A DNA stretch of 64,000 nt from Prevotellaceae bacterium. Its GTDB lineage: Bacteria; Bacteroidota; Bacteroidia; Bacteroidales; Bacteroidaceae. The stretch covers positions 62,001 to 126,000 of the forward strand of contig JAQYEW010000001.1 of the NCBI GenBank assembly GCA_028723455.1, written 5' to 3'. This document shows positions 33,553 through 42,972 of this stretch, in pieces (positions within the stretch are counted from its first letter, which is position 1; every line of letters starts with the position of its first letter). The translations under genes were made by a program, and so were the position numbers. The notes beneath the pieces were generated by a model that made no database searches, was not told the origin of the DNA, and saw nothing but the letters and a program-made list of their open reading frames with translations.

Positions 33553-35433
33553 ATGGATAAAAAAACACTTACGGGCGTTGCCCTTATGGTGCTTGTAGTT
33601 CTTGGATTCAACTGGTGGAGCCGTCCCAGTGAATCACAGTTACGTGAGATGGCCCGTCAGGACAGTATTGCTGCCGCCAAAGAGGTTCAGGCGCAGCAGT
33701 CAGAACAAGCCCGGCTGATTGCCGAGCAGAAGAAAACGGACGAGATGCGTCGGGACAGCAGCCGTTTGTTCTTTGCCAACCTCAGCGGAGAGGCCAAAAC
33801 AGTAACCTTGAAGAACAAACTGGTTAATCTTCAATTCAGCACGCAGGGAGCCACAGTCCAAAGTGCCACCATCCTTGGCTATAAGGACCAGGAAAAGCAA
33901 GACGTCCGCCTTCTCACTCAGGGAGAAAACCAGCTTGACCTCACGTTGGAGTCCAAAAGCGAGAATATCCACTTTAGAGACCTTTATTTCCAGACCGCCC
34001 AACAGACAGACTCTACGGTTACCTTCTTGGCTACGGCTGCCAATGGCGGTACGCTGGCTGTAAAATACAAGCTCCGCCCCGACACCTATGTGCTGGACAT
34101 GATCATCGAGGCACAAGGGTTGGAGAATTATTTTTCTCCCACCACGCGCAGTATGGCCATTCAATGGAGCCAGCTGGCACGACAGCAAGAGAAAGGCTTT
34201 TCTTTTGAAAACCGATACAGCACACTGACCTATAAGGACAACAAAGGCGAAACCGACAACCTAAGCGAGACGAATGACGACGAAGAAACGTCAATAGAGA
34301 ACCTGGAGTGGGTAGCCTTTAAAAACCAATTCTTCAGTGCCATCCTCATCGCCCATCAGAATCTGGACAAACCCGAACTGAAGAGCACACAGATGCAGGA
34401 GGGCAGCGGCTATCTGAAGAAGTTCGAAATGCAGGCGCAGACGCTTTTTGACCCCAGTGGCAAACAGCCCACGCAAATGCAGATGTATCTTGGCCCTAAC
34501 GACTTCCATGTGCTGCAAAGCGTAAACGAAGAGTCCTTGTCCAAGGAAGACCTGGACGTACACACGCTCGTTTATTTCGGCTGGCCCCTTGTACGCTTGA
34601 TAAACCGCTTCTTTATTGTTTACCTTTTTGATTGGCTGCGCACGCTTGGCCTGCCCATGGGCATTGTACTGTTGCTGCTCACCCTTATCATCAAGGCCAT
34701 TGTTTATCCCGCAACCCGCAAAAGTTATCTCAGCAGTGCACGTATGCGCGTACTGAAACCCGAGATTGACAAGTTAAGCGCAAAGTATCCGAAGCCCGAG
34801 GACGCCATGAAGAAGCAGCAGGAGATGATGCAACTCTACAACCAATACGGTGCCTCTCCCATGGGTGGCTGTCTGCCAATGCTTATCCAGTTCCCCGTTT
34901 GGATTGCCCTCTTTAATTTCGTTCCTAACGCTATTGAGTTGCGAGGCCAGAGTTTTCTTTGGGCAGAGGATTTAAGTGCCTATGACTCTCTCATCCACTG
35001 GGATACTACCCTACCCCTTATCGGCAACCACATCAGCATCTTCTGTCTTCTGTTCTCGTTGACGAATGTTGTGAACACCGTCATTTCCATGCGTCAGCAG
35101 CAGCAAAGCGCGATGATGAGCCCCGAGCAGGAAGTTCAAATGAAAATGATGAAATGGATGATGTACATCATGCCCGTTGCTTTCTTCTTTATGTTCAACG
35201 ATTACAGTTCAGGCCTCTGCTACTATTATTTCCTGTCTGGCCTGACCAGCATCCTCATTACTTGGTTCCTGCGTCAGACGACCGATGACGAGAAACTCTT
35301 GGCCAAGATGCGTGCCTACAAAGAGAAAAACGCCAACAACCCCAAAAAGCAGGGAGCCTTGGCCCAGCGCTTGGAAGCCATGCAGCAGATGGTAGAGAAA
35401 CAGCAGCGCCTCCAGCAGCAAAACAAGAAATAA
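33553..35433 (+). CDS. yidC: Membrane protein insertase YidC
   Basis: Inserts and folds inner-membrane proteins, alone or with SecYEG; 626 residues. It opens MDKKTLTGVALMVLVVLGFNWW (one N-terminal helix). A large periplasmic beta-sandwich follows (about 60-340), then the conserved five-helix core. The core has LIIKAIVYPATRKSYLSSARM, GCLPMLIQFPVWIALF and a MPVAFFFMFNDYSSGLCYYY segment. The C-terminal tail (about 580-626) is basic and Gln/Lys-rich, fitting ribosome contact. It is 5 bases upstream of the peptidase gene. Confidence 0.97.
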   Translation: MDKKTLTGVALMVLVVLGFNWWSRPSESQLREMARQDSIAAAKEVQAQQSEQARLIAEQKKTDEMRRDSSRLFFANLSGEAKTVTLKNKLVNLQFSTQGATVQSATILGYKDQEKQDVRLLTQGENQLDLTLESKSENIHFRDLYFQTAQQTDSTVTFLATAANGGTLAVKYKLRPDTYVLDMIIEAQGLENYFSPTTRSMAIQWSQLARQQEKGFSFENRYSTLTYKDNKGETDNLSETNDDEETSIENLEWVAFKNQFFSAILIAHQNLDKPELKSTQMQEGSGYLKKFEMQAQTLFDPSGKQPTQMQMYLGPNDFHVLQSVNEESLSKEDLDVHTLVYFGWPLVRLINRFFIVYLFDWLRTLGLPMGIVLLLLTLIIKAIVYPATRKSYLSSARMRVLKPEIDKLSAKYPKPEDAMKKQQEMMQLYNQYGASPMGGCLPMLIQFPVWIALFNFVPNAIELRGQSFLWAEDLSAYDSLIHWDTTLPLIGNHISIFCLLFSLTNVVNTVISMRQQQQSAMMSPEQEVQMKMMKWMMYIMPVAFFFMFNDYSSGLCYYYFLSGLTSILITWFLRQTTDDEKLLAKMRAYKEKNANNPKKQGALAQRLEAMQQMVEKQQRLQQQNKK

Positions 35434-35438
35434 GTCCT

Positions 35439-37592
35439 ATGAACATTCTCTCAACATCAGTCCTTGCCATGGCACTGACTACAAGTCCCGCAGCAGAGGC
35501 ACAGATACCCATCGGACGTAACGAGATTCAATTACAAAGCGACCGCATGACCCCGGAAGCCCTATGGGCAATGGGGCGCATCGGCAGCACATCCGTAAGC
35601 CCTGACAGCAAACTGATAGCATACACCGTAAGTTATTACAGCGTCGAACAGAACCGCTCGCGCACACGCATCTATCTGATGAATGCCGACGGCACGAACC
35701 AACGAACCGTCAGCAAAGACAGCCAAGCCAACGTCAGCGAGACGGATCCCACATTCATCAAGCAGGGCACGGAACTGGCCTTCCTCTGCGCCGGAGATAT
35801 CTGGAGCTTCAACATCAACAGCAACGAGGCCCGCCAACTGACCCGACAGGGGGACATCGAAGGCTTCCTGTTTTCGCCTGACGAGAAACACGTCATCCTG
35901 ATTCGTCAAGTAACAAGTACCTCCAGCATTGCTGCCCAAGAGAAGGACCTACCTAAAGCCAGCGGTCTTGTTATCAACGACATGAACTATAAGCATTGGG
36001 ACCAGTACGTGCAAACCATTCCACATCTTTTTCTGGCTTCCTTCAACGGTACGGAAGTGGGCGGTGAACTGCTTGACTTGCTTCAGGGCGAACCTTACGA
36101 AGCGCCCGTACTGCCTTTTGGCGGAACGGAACAGTTCTGCTGGAGCCCCGACAGCAAGAGTGTTGCCTATACCAGCCGTAAAAAGACGGGAGTACAGTAT
36201 GCCATCAGCACGGATTCGGACATATACCTTTATAATATAGCCAGCGGAGAGACCACCAATCTTTGCAAACCCAAGGGATATGTAGAGCCTCAGGCCGATG
36301 CCTTGGAAAGTTTGGCGCAACAAGCCAAGAACCAGAGCAAGGAGGACATCAACGCCGGTTACGACCAGGATCCCCAGTTCTCGCCCTGCGGTAATTATAT
36401 TGCATGGAAAAGCATGGAGCGTGATGGCTATGAAAGCGACCGCCTGCGCCTTTGCGTCCTGGACTTGAAGAGCGGAAAGAAAAGCTACCTGACGGAGAGG
36501 TTCCAAAGCGGTGTTGATGAGTTCGCATGGGCACCCGACTGCAAGACGCTTTATTTCACCGGCGTATGGCATGGCCGCACACATGTCTACAGCACGAATT
36601 TCAAGGGCGAGGTGCGTCAACTCACCTTTGGTGATTACGATTATGCCGGCCTGAAAATGATGCCCAACGGCAAACAGTTGCTTGTCAAGCGTCATAGCAT
36701 CTCTGCTCCCGATGACATTTATGCCCTTACACTTCAGAAAAAAGGTGAAGCCCAAGTGCGCCAACTAACGGAGGAGAACAAACATATCCTCTCCCAACTG
36801 TCATTGGGCAAGGTAGAGGAGCGTTGGGTAAAGACAACCGACGGCAAGGACATGCTTTGCTGGGTAATCTATCCCAGTCATTTTGACCCCACGAAGAAGT
36901 ACCCCACCCTGCTCTTCTGCGAGGGCGGACCGCAAAGTCCCGTAAGCCAGTTCTGGAGTTTCCGCTGGAACTTCCAGATTATGGCCGCCAATGACTATAT
37001 TATCATTGCGCCTAACCGCCGCGGTCTGCCTGGCTTCGGCATGGAATGGCTGGAACAGATTTCGGGGGACTACAGCGGTCAGTGCATGCAGGATTATCTC
37101 TCTGCCATTGACGATATCAAACAAGAAAGCTACGTCGATGCCGACCGCTTGGGTTGTGTCGGCGCCTCTTTCGGTGGCTATAGTGTCTACTGGTTGGCCG
37201 GCCACCACGAGAAACGCTTCAAGGCATTTATTGCCCATGACGGCATCTTCAACTTCCATGCGCAATATTACGAAACGGAGGAAATGTGGTTCCCCAACTG
37301 GGATCTTGGAGGCAGCCCAGGCCGTCATTTCAACAAGCAGGTGTTCCAACAGAGCCCTCACCTGTTCGTAGACCAATGGGATACCCCCATCCTTTGTATC
37401 CACGGAGAAAAGGATTACCGCATCCTGCACTCTCAAGGCCAAAGTGCCTTTGCGGCCGCCCGCATGCATGGCGTTCCGGCCCAACTCCTGCTCTATCCCG
37501 ACGAAAACCACTGGGTACTCAAGCCCCAGAACGGCATCCTTTGGCAACGAACCTTCTTCCGTTGGTTGGACAAATGGCTAAAAGATAAATAA
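35439..37592 (+). CDS. S9 family peptidase (DPP5-like)
   Basis: Prolyl-oligopeptidase-family serine peptidase of 717 residues. A weak signal peptide (residues 1-22, ending PAAEAQ) suggests the periplasm. A WD40/PD40-like propeller (about 45-430) is followed by an alpha/beta-hydrolase domain (about 455-717). The catalytic triad is visible: S577 in GASFGGYS, D659 in GEKDYRI and H691 in DENHWV. Relatives such as P. gingivalis DPP5 remove dipeptides, and the order feeds on oligopeptides. It lies between yidC (5 bases) and an MFS gene (18 bases), so it is co-transcribed with both. Confidence 0.93.
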   Translation: MNILSTSVLAMALTTSPAAEAQIPIGRNEIQLQSDRMTPEALWAMGRIGSTSVSPDSKLIAYTVSYYSVEQNRSRTRIYLMNADGTNQRTVSKDSQANVSETDPTFIKQGTELAFLCAGDIWSFNINSNEARQLTRQGDIEGFLFSPDEKHVILIRQVTSTSSIAAQEKDLPKASGLVINDMNYKHWDQYVQTIPHLFLASFNGTEVGGELLDLLQGEPYEAPVLPFGGTEQFCWSPDSKSVAYTSRKKTGVQYAISTDSDIYLYNIASGETTNLCKPKGYVEPQADALESLAQQAKNQSKEDINAGYDQDPQFSPCGNYIAWKSMERDGYESDRLRLCVLDLKSGKKSYLTERFQSGVDEFAWAPDCKTLYFTGVWHGRTHVYSTNFKGEVRQLTFGDYDYAGLKMMPNGKQLLVKRHSISAPDDIYALTLQKKGEAQVRQLTEENKHILSQLSLGKVEERWVKTTDGKDMLCWVIYPSHFDPTKKYPTLLFCEGGPQSPVSQFWSFRWNFQIMAANDYIIIAPNRRGLPGFGMEWLEQISGDYSGQCMQDYLSAIDDIKQESYVDADRLGCVGASFGGYSVYWLAGHHEKRFKAFIAHDGIFNFHAQYYETEEMWFPNWDLGGSPGRHFNKQVFQQSPHLFVDQWDTPILCIHGEKDYRILHSQGQSAFAAARMHGVPAQLLLYPDENHWVLKPQNGILWQRTFFRWLDKWLKDK

Positions 37593-37610
37593 ATACTAAC
37601 GACATATCGA

Positions 37611-39218
37611 ATGAAAACACTTCGCGACAGCGCAGCAATGCGCTGGCTGGCACTTCTGCTGCTGGCCATGGGAATGTTCTGCAGCTACATCTTCATGGAC
37701 ATTCTTTCCCCCATCAAAGACCTTATGCTCACGCAACGCGGCTGGGACAGCACCGCCTTTGGCACGATGCAGGGTTCAGAGACTTTCTTAAACGTATTCG
37801 TCTTTTTCCTTATCTTTGCCGGCATTATCCTGGACAAGATGGGCGTTCGCTTCACTGCCCTATTAAGCGGTGCCGTCATGCTTGCGGGTGCGCTGATAAA
37901 ATACTACGCTGTCAGCGAATCCTTCATCGGTTCGGGCGTTGAGACCTGGTTTACCGAGAACCTGAACTACATCCCTGTCTTTGACGAATTGGGCGTTAGT
38001 CCTTTCTACCAAGGTATGCCCGCCAGTGCCAAGGTGGCCGCCTGTGGCTTCATGATTTTCGGTTGTGGCGTAGAGATGGCCGGCATCACCGTCAGCCGCG
38101 GTATTGTCAAATGGTTCAAAGGACGCGAAATGGCATTGGCTATGGGTTCAGAGATGGCCTTGGCACGTTTGGGCGTTGCCACCTGCATGATTTTCTCTCC
38201 CTTCTTCGCCAAATTGGGTGGCAGCGTAGACGTATCACGCTCCGTGGCTTTCGGATTGGTACTCCTCTGTATTGCCATGATGATGTTCATCGTCTACTTC
38301 TTTATGGATGCCAAGCTTGACGCACAAACTGGCGAAGCAGAAGAGGGCGACGAACCCTTCAAGATCAGCGACATCGGACAGATTCTCAGTTCCAGCGGCT
38401 TCTGGTTGGTGAGCCTGCTGTGCGTGCTCTACTACAGCGCCATCTTCCCCTTCCAGAAATATGCCGTGGAAATGCTTCAGTGCAACCTCACCTTCTCAGC
38501 CGTTTCCCCCGACAGTTTCTGGGCAAGCAGCACCGTTACCATCGTGCAGTATTTCTTCATGTTATTGGTGGCCATCACCGCTTTTGCCAGCAACTTTGCC
38601 AAGAACAAGCGCACGGGCTATCTGATGGACTTCACTGCCCTGGCCTTCCTGATTGTATATTGCTACATGGGCTATGCCCGTCAAAGTGCCGAGAGCGTGT
38701 TTGCCGTATTCCCCCTTTTGGCAATGGGCATCACCCCCAAATTGGGCAAATACGTGGATTACAAGGGCAAGGCTGCTACGATGCTCATTTTGGGCAGTGT
38801 ACTCCTCATTGCCTGCCACCTTACGTTCGCCTTTGTCCTGCCCCTGTTCAGCGGCAATGTAGTGGGCGGTTTCATCGTGGCTTACATCACCATCCTTGTT
38901 TTGGGTGCAAGCTTCTCGCTGGTTCCGGCCAGTTTGTGGCCCAGCGTTCCCAAATTGGTGGACGCAAAGATCATCGGTTCGGCCTATGCCCTTATTTTCT
39001 GGATCCAGAACATCGGTCTTTGGCTCTTCCCCTTGCTGATCGGCAAAGTGTTGGACAAGACGAACCCTGGCGTTACGGACCCCACACAGCTCAATTACGT
39101 ATGGCCGCTCGTTATGCTTGCCAGCCTGGGGCTGGTCGCCCTCTTCATCGGCATCCTGCTGAAAGTGGTTGACAAGAAAAAGGGATACGGTCTTGAACTC
39201 CCTAATATCAAGGAATAA
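37611..39218 (+). CDS. MFS transporter
   Basis: Inner-membrane transporter of 535 residues with about 12 helices. It begins AAMRWLALLLLAMGMFCSYIFMD. An MFS signature-like loop follows helix 2 (AGIILDKMGVRFTALLSGAVM, the motif A region). There is an acidic central loop (AQTGEAEEGDEPFK, near 240). A second half contains YVDYKGKAATMLILG. Substrate unknown. Its place after a dipeptidyl peptidase makes peptide or amino-acid uptake possible, but the family does not show that. A strong terminator follows. Confidence 0.88.
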   Translation: MKTLRDSAAMRWLALLLLAMGMFCSYIFMDILSPIKDLMLTQRGWDSTAFGTMQGSETFLNVFVFFLIFAGIILDKMGVRFTALLSGAVMLAGALIKYYAVSESFIGSGVETWFTENLNYIPVFDELGVSPFYQGMPASAKVAACGFMIFGCGVEMAGITVSRGIVKWFKGREMALAMGSEMALARLGVATCMIFSPFFAKLGGSVDVSRSVAFGLVLLCIAMMMFIVYFFMDAKLDAQTGEAEEGDEPFKISDIGQILSSSGFWLVSLLCVLYYSAIFPFQKYAVEMLQCNLTFSAVSPDSFWASSTVTIVQYFFMLLVAITAFASNFAKNKRTGYLMDFTALAFLIVYCYMGYARQSAESVFAVFPLLAMGITPKLGKYVDYKGKAATMLILGSVLLIACHLTFAFVLPLFSGNVVGGFIVAYITILVLGASFSLVPASLWPSVPKLVDAKIIGSAYALIFWIQNIGLWLFPLLIGKVLDKTNPGVTDPTQLNYVWPLVMLASLGLVALFIGILLKVVDKKKGYGLELPNIKE

Positions 39219-39238
39219 AAACCTGTATTTCAAAATAT

Positions 39239-39277
39239 TATATAGGCGTCATGCTGCAACGGCACGACGCCTATATT
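39239..39277. terminator. Terminator between the MFS and glycosyltransferase genes
   Basis: TATAGGCGTC-a-TGC pairs with GCA-c-GACGCCTATA, a long hairpin with A/T flanks at the convergent gene ends. Confidence 0.8.
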
Positions 39278-39286
39278 TGTATCCCC

Positions 39287-39366
39287 AAAAACATATATTA
39301 GTTTTGGGTAAAACATATATATGTTTTGGTCAAAACTAATATATGATTTTACAAGAACTAATATAT
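39287..39366. repeat. Tandem array of palindromic A/T units (locus 3)
   Basis: Three clear units and a partial fourth, 20-22 bases each. AAAAACATATATTAGTTTTGG is at 39287-39307; the next contains the perfect palindrome AAAACATATATATGTTTT at 39310-39327; AAAACTAATATATGATTTT is at 39332-39350; AAGAACTAATATATA runs to 39366. The last unit includes the stop codon of the glycosyltransferase on the other strand. Confidence 0.75.
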
Positions 39367-40311
39367 ACGGAAATAACGCAAGAATGATGACGTGAAAAAA
39401 CCTAACCATTGGCGCAGCTCAAACAAAGGGAAAGGCAGAGCGCGACGGAAGGTTTTGTACATACGGCACAGAAGGGCGTGAACATCATCCCGTTCCTGTG
39501 GCGTAAAAGTCCTTCCATGGACATGATAAAGCCGCAGCAGGGCCTTGTAGTTGTGCCAGCGCGTCCGATTGTATTTATCCAATATATGCCTCCCAACCCC
39601 CTCTTGCCGAAGTTGTTGCATAAGCAGCCAGTTGGCTTCCAAATGCAGAAAACGCTGCGGGGAAACGGCTGTGGTAGAACTCTCGGCATGGCGACGATAA
39701 TAATATACTCCCTGACAGAAGGCCACACGTCGGCTGTGAAGATAGTGCAAGTGCGATGTGTTGTCATCGCTATACAGACGCAAACGGTCATCAAAAGGAT
39801 AGCGAAGATGCAGTTCACGCCTTACCATGTAAAGGCCATGAACGGTCCAATCCATGCTCTTCTCAAAAGCCTCGGCCCCACTTATTTCATCCCCCGGCAG
39901 AAACGGCATCGCATAATCTTCCTCCCGACCATCGGGATAATGGGAACGCAGCGTAAAGACAACGCTATCCACACCTTCCGTCGCAAACTGAGAAATGGCC
40001 ATTTCCAAGGCATCTGTTGAAAACCAATCATCGGCATCCAACATACAGAGAAACTTTCCCCTCGCCACTGACAAGGCCCGGTTGCGGGCAACGGCCTGTC
40101 CTTGATTCGTATCTTGACGAAAGACACGGATGCGGGCATCCATCTCGGCGTATGCCCGCAGGATGTCCCAAGTACCGTCCGTCGAAGCGTCATCCACCAC
40201 AATCAGCTCCCAATCCTTCAGGCTCTGCGCCCGAACGGAATCCACCGCAAAGCGCACATATCGCTGTGCGTTAAAAGCGGCCATAAGGATACTGACCTGA
40301 GGAGACATCAA
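39358..40311 (-). CDS. Glycosyltransferase family 2
   Basis: Cytoplasm-facing sugar transferase of 317 residues for O-antigen or exopolysaccharide. The GT-A domain is clear: VSILMAAFNAQRYVRFAVDS at the start, VVDDASTDGTWDIL (about 36-49), NQGQAVARNRAL and the metal-binding MLDADDWF (about 89-96). The C-terminus is basic and may lie along the membrane. The stop codon sits in the palindromic repeat array. The ATG overlaps the flippase stop by 4 bases, so it is translationally coupled. Confidence 0.92.
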   Translation of the reverse strand: MMSPQVSILMAAFNAQRYVRFAVDSVRAQSLKDWELIVVDDASTDGTWDILRAYAEMDARIRVFRQDTNQGQAVARNRALSVARGKFLCMLDADDWFSTDALEMAISQFATEGVDSVVFTLRSHYPDGREEDYAMPFLPGDEISGAEAFEKSMDWTVHGLYMVRRELHLRYPFDDRLRLYSDDNTSHLHYLHSRRVAFCQGVYYYRRHAESSTTAVSPQRFLHLEANWLLMQQLRQEGVGRHILDKYNRTRWHNYKALLRLYHVHGRTFTPQERDDVHALLCRMYKTFRRALPFPLFELRQWLGFFTSSFLRYFRIY

Positions 40312-41828
40312 GGATTCAGTCTGTTCAGTTTATTACGAAAGAAATTTGTAACATGAACGTCCTTAGACAGCTGACGATAACTGAAGAACAAACTAACGAG
40401 AAAGACGGAAAGGCCGACAGCATACTTCAGCCACGTCAGACCCGGCATACACGCCAGAACAACCAACATCAGCATGCTACCCTGAATGGCAGCCAAGCGT
40501 AGCGTTCCGCCACGCAAGCGAACGCCATAGCGGATTCCGTAAAGCGTACCGATAAGCAGCATATCAAAAAGTGCCGCCAGGGACAATGCTACGCCCGCAC
40601 CCATCAGGCCGTGCCGATGATAGCCATAGAACATCAGACCGACAAACACCAAGTTATACACCGCCTCGACAAAGAGGTACATCAGACTGTCTCCCTTTGC
40701 CAATGAACTGTAAGCCATCGGTTTCGTTATAGCGCCGAAGAACATATAGAAGACGGCACACTGGGCCATTGTTACGGCAGGCAGGAACTCACTGCTATAA
40801 AGCAGACGCATCACCCAGGGCATGGCCAATACAAAAGCGATCAACAGGGGGGTGATGAGCAGGACGCTGACGTCCACTTGTTGGTTGATGGCATAGTTCA
40901 TGCGCGCCCGGTTGTTATTGACACTGCTAAGACGGGGAAAATAATCATTGCCAAAGGCGATGAAAACGATACCCGTATATGTAACCATCAAACTATATGC
41001 CGACTTGTAGAGCCCGATATCGGAATCGCTGCCATTCAAACAATACTGGAAAAGGATGGTGGTTGTAATGCTGCCAAAGACAGCAGTGAGCATAAAGGGA
41101 ATACCACGGCCTATCATCTTAAAGCCGGCCCCGATCACCTGAGGCGAAAAAAGGTGGACACGATAGGAGAACAAGCGGCAGGTAACCACCATGTGAATCA
41201 AGACTTTTGCCGAGGACACCAAAGCCAAAGCCAGGACGATGCCACGCACCCCCATCAAATAATAAACAGGAATGGTCAACAGAAGCGTACAGACAGCAAT
41301 CGCAGACTCTACGGCCGCCATCTGGTGCAACTTGCGCATACCCTTTAGGATGCTGCATTCGCCTTCCTCCAATGGCAGCGTGCCTACAAAAAGGCAGAGA
41401 AGCAATATATCCGTCCACGAAGGTTCGCCATCAGGATAAAACCAACTATGTGCCAAAAAAGAAAGAGCCAAAGTAAGCAGAACACCACACAAGGCAGCCA
41501 ACAGGCTCCAAGTACGGATTACACCCACAAATCGGCGTGTCTTCTCGGCATCGCCCTCTTCAAAAAGTTCGCTCAGCTGTTGGACTGCGCTGAAACCTAT
41601 ACCGAAATTCGTAAAGGAATTGGCCACCTCCGCACTGTTCATGTATTGTGCGTTCAGGCCCAGACCCGTACTATGAAGCAGCAGCGCAGCCAATTTGTTG
41701 CGCACGACATTCACTAATATCTTCAATCCCTGAACGCCACCGAAGATGCTGGTATATTTCAGAACATGAGCGTAACTGTCGTTCCGACGGTCGCGCTCCG
41801 TAATTGTGTTTTTCTTCTCTTCTTGCAT
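40308..41828 (-). CDS. Wzx-like O-antigen/polysaccharide flippase
   Basis: Polytopic inner-membrane protein of 506 residues with about 12-14 helices (MATE/polysaccharide-exporter fold). The opening HVLKYTSIFGGVQGLKILVNVVRNKLAALLL is typical of WzxE-type lipid III/O-unit flippases of Bacteroidales (read in two parts). No signal peptide. It moves lipid-linked repeat units to the periplasm for polymerisation. No Wzy polymerase or ligase is found in the window. Upstream are divergent promoters shared with a glycosyltransferase. Confidence 0.9.
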   Translation of the reverse strand: MQEEKKNTITERDRRNDSYAHVLKYTSIFGGVQGLKILVNVVRNKLAALLLHSTGLGLNAQYMNSAEVANSFTNFGIGFSAVQQLSELFEEGDAEKTRRFVGVIRTWSLLAALCGVLLTLALSFLAHSWFYPDGEPSWTDILLLCLFVGTLPLEEGECSILKGMRKLHQMAAVESAIAVCTLLLTIPVYYLMGVRGIVLALALVSSAKVLIHMVVTCRLFSYRVHLFSPQVIGAGFKMIGRGIPFMLTAVFGSITTTILFQYCLNGSDSDIGLYKSAYSLMVTYTGIVFIAFGNDYFPRLSSVNNNRARMNYAINQQVDVSVLLITPLLIAFVLAMPWVMRLLYSSEFLPAVTMAQCAVFYMFFGAITKPMAYSSLAKGDSLMYLFVEAVYNLVFVGLMFYGYHRHGLMGAGVALSLAALFDMLLIGTLYGIRYGVRLRGGTLRLAAIQGSMLMLVVLACMPGLTWLKYAVGLSVFLVSLFFSYRQLSKDVHVTNFFRNKLNRLNP

Positions 41829-41838
41829 AATCTACATG

Positions 41839-41846
41839 CGAAGATA
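41839..41846 (-). promoter_or_regulatory. Variant -7 box (TTCG) for the flippase gene
   Basis: TATCTTCG on the minus strand, 10 bases before the start codon; one base off the usual TAnnTTTG. Confidence 0.45.
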
Positions 41847-41859
41847 GTGATTTTTTCCG

Positions 41860-41867
41860 TAACTTCG
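41860..41867 (+). promoter_or_regulatory. Variant -7 box (TTCG) for the plus-strand glycosyltransferase
   Basis: TAACTTCG ends 4 bases before ATG 41872, implying a leaderless message. It shares the TTCG variant with the divergent flippase box. Confidence 0.45.
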
Positions 41868-41871
41868 TACC

Positions 41872-42972
41872 ATGAAGATACTTTTGTTAGGCGAGTACAG
41901 CAACGTCCATAATACTTTGGGTGAGGGTTTGCGCGCCCTGGGTCATCAGGTAACAACCGTCAGCGACGGAGACCATTGGAAGGATTATCCGCGCGATATC
42001 GATCTTCGCCGCCGTTCTTTAGGCCGGTGGCATACCATGCGCTATCTCTGGGATATCCATTACCTGTGGCCCCGGTTAGCGGGATATGATGTAGTCCAAC
42101 TTATCAACCCTGTCTTCCTGGACCTAAGGGCAGAACGTATCCTTCCCTATTACCAACGCCTCAGACAGCAAAATGGCAAAGTCTTTCTCGGTGCCTTCGG
42201 CATCGACAAACCGTGGGTTCAGGAGGGAATGAAAGCGGAAACGTTCCGATACAGCGATTTCTACCTTCACGGGCAACTGAGAGATTACCCTGAGAGCAAA
42301 CTCATGCAGCGCGACTGGCTCTATGGGCCAAAGGGCGAACTGAACGAGTATATCGCACGGGATTGCGATGGCATCATTGCCGGGCTCTACGAATACTACG
42401 TATGTCATCAGGCACGCTTCGCTCATAAGACTACCTTCATTCCCTTCCCCATCAACCATGATCGGATAACACCCATCCGGCCTCATCCCGAAACCCAGGC
42501 CATTCGGTTCTTCATCGGCATTCAGAAAGAGCGGTCGCGCTATAAAGGAACGGATCTCATGCTCAAGGCCTTGGAGAACCTAAAACAGCGTTTCCCCAAA
42601 GGCATGGAAATCGTCCAGGCCGAGAACATCCCTTTTGCCCGGTATCAGGATTTGATGAACCACAGCGATGTGCTTCTGGACCAGCTTTACAGCTATACAC
42701 CTGCCATGAACGCGCTTTTGGGCATGGCCAAGGGAATGGCCGTCGTGAGCGGCGGAGAGGAGGAACAATACGAACTGTTAGGCGAGCACGAACTACGTCC
42801 GATCCTGAATACGCAACCTACGCAGGAAAGTGTGGAGGAGGTGCTGGCGGAACGCTTGCTGAAACACCCTGAAAATCTTAGACAACTGCAACACGACAGT
42901 GCGCTGTACACGCGCCGCCATCACGACCACATCCGTGTGGCAGCGAAATACGTGGATTATTGGTGCAGATAA
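41872..42972 (+). CDS. Glycosyltransferase (GT4-like, GT-B fold)
   Basis: Sugar transferase of 366 residues. It begins MKILLLGEYSNVHNTLGEGLRALGH, the typical glycine-rich start of GT4/GT1-like enzymes. The C-terminal half shows RFFIGIQKERSRYKGTDLM (about 205-223) and the ALLGMAKGMAVVSGGEEEQY donor-site segment (about 283-302), with E residues where GT4 enzymes have their EPxG-type motif. The only plus-strand gene in the polysaccharide cluster; its 3' end overlaps the convergent gene by 16 bases. Sugar specificity unknown. Confidence 0.82.
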   Translation: MKILLLGEYSNVHNTLGEGLRALGHQVTTVSDGDHWKDYPRDIDLRRRSLGRWHTMRYLWDIHYLWPRLAGYDVVQLINPVFLDLRAERILPYYQRLRQQNGKVFLGAFGIDKPWVQEGMKAETFRYSDFYLHGQLRDYPESKLMQRDWLYGPKGELNEYIARDCDGIIAGLYEYYVCHQARFAHKTTFIPFPINHDRITPIRPHPETQAIRFFIGIQKERSRYKGTDLMLKALENLKQRFPKGMEIVQAENIPFARYQDLMNHSDVLLDQLYSYTPAMNALLGMAKGMAVVSGGEEEQYELLGEHELRPILNTQPTQESVEEVLAERLLKHPENLRQLQHDSALYTRRHHDHIRVAAKYVDYWCR

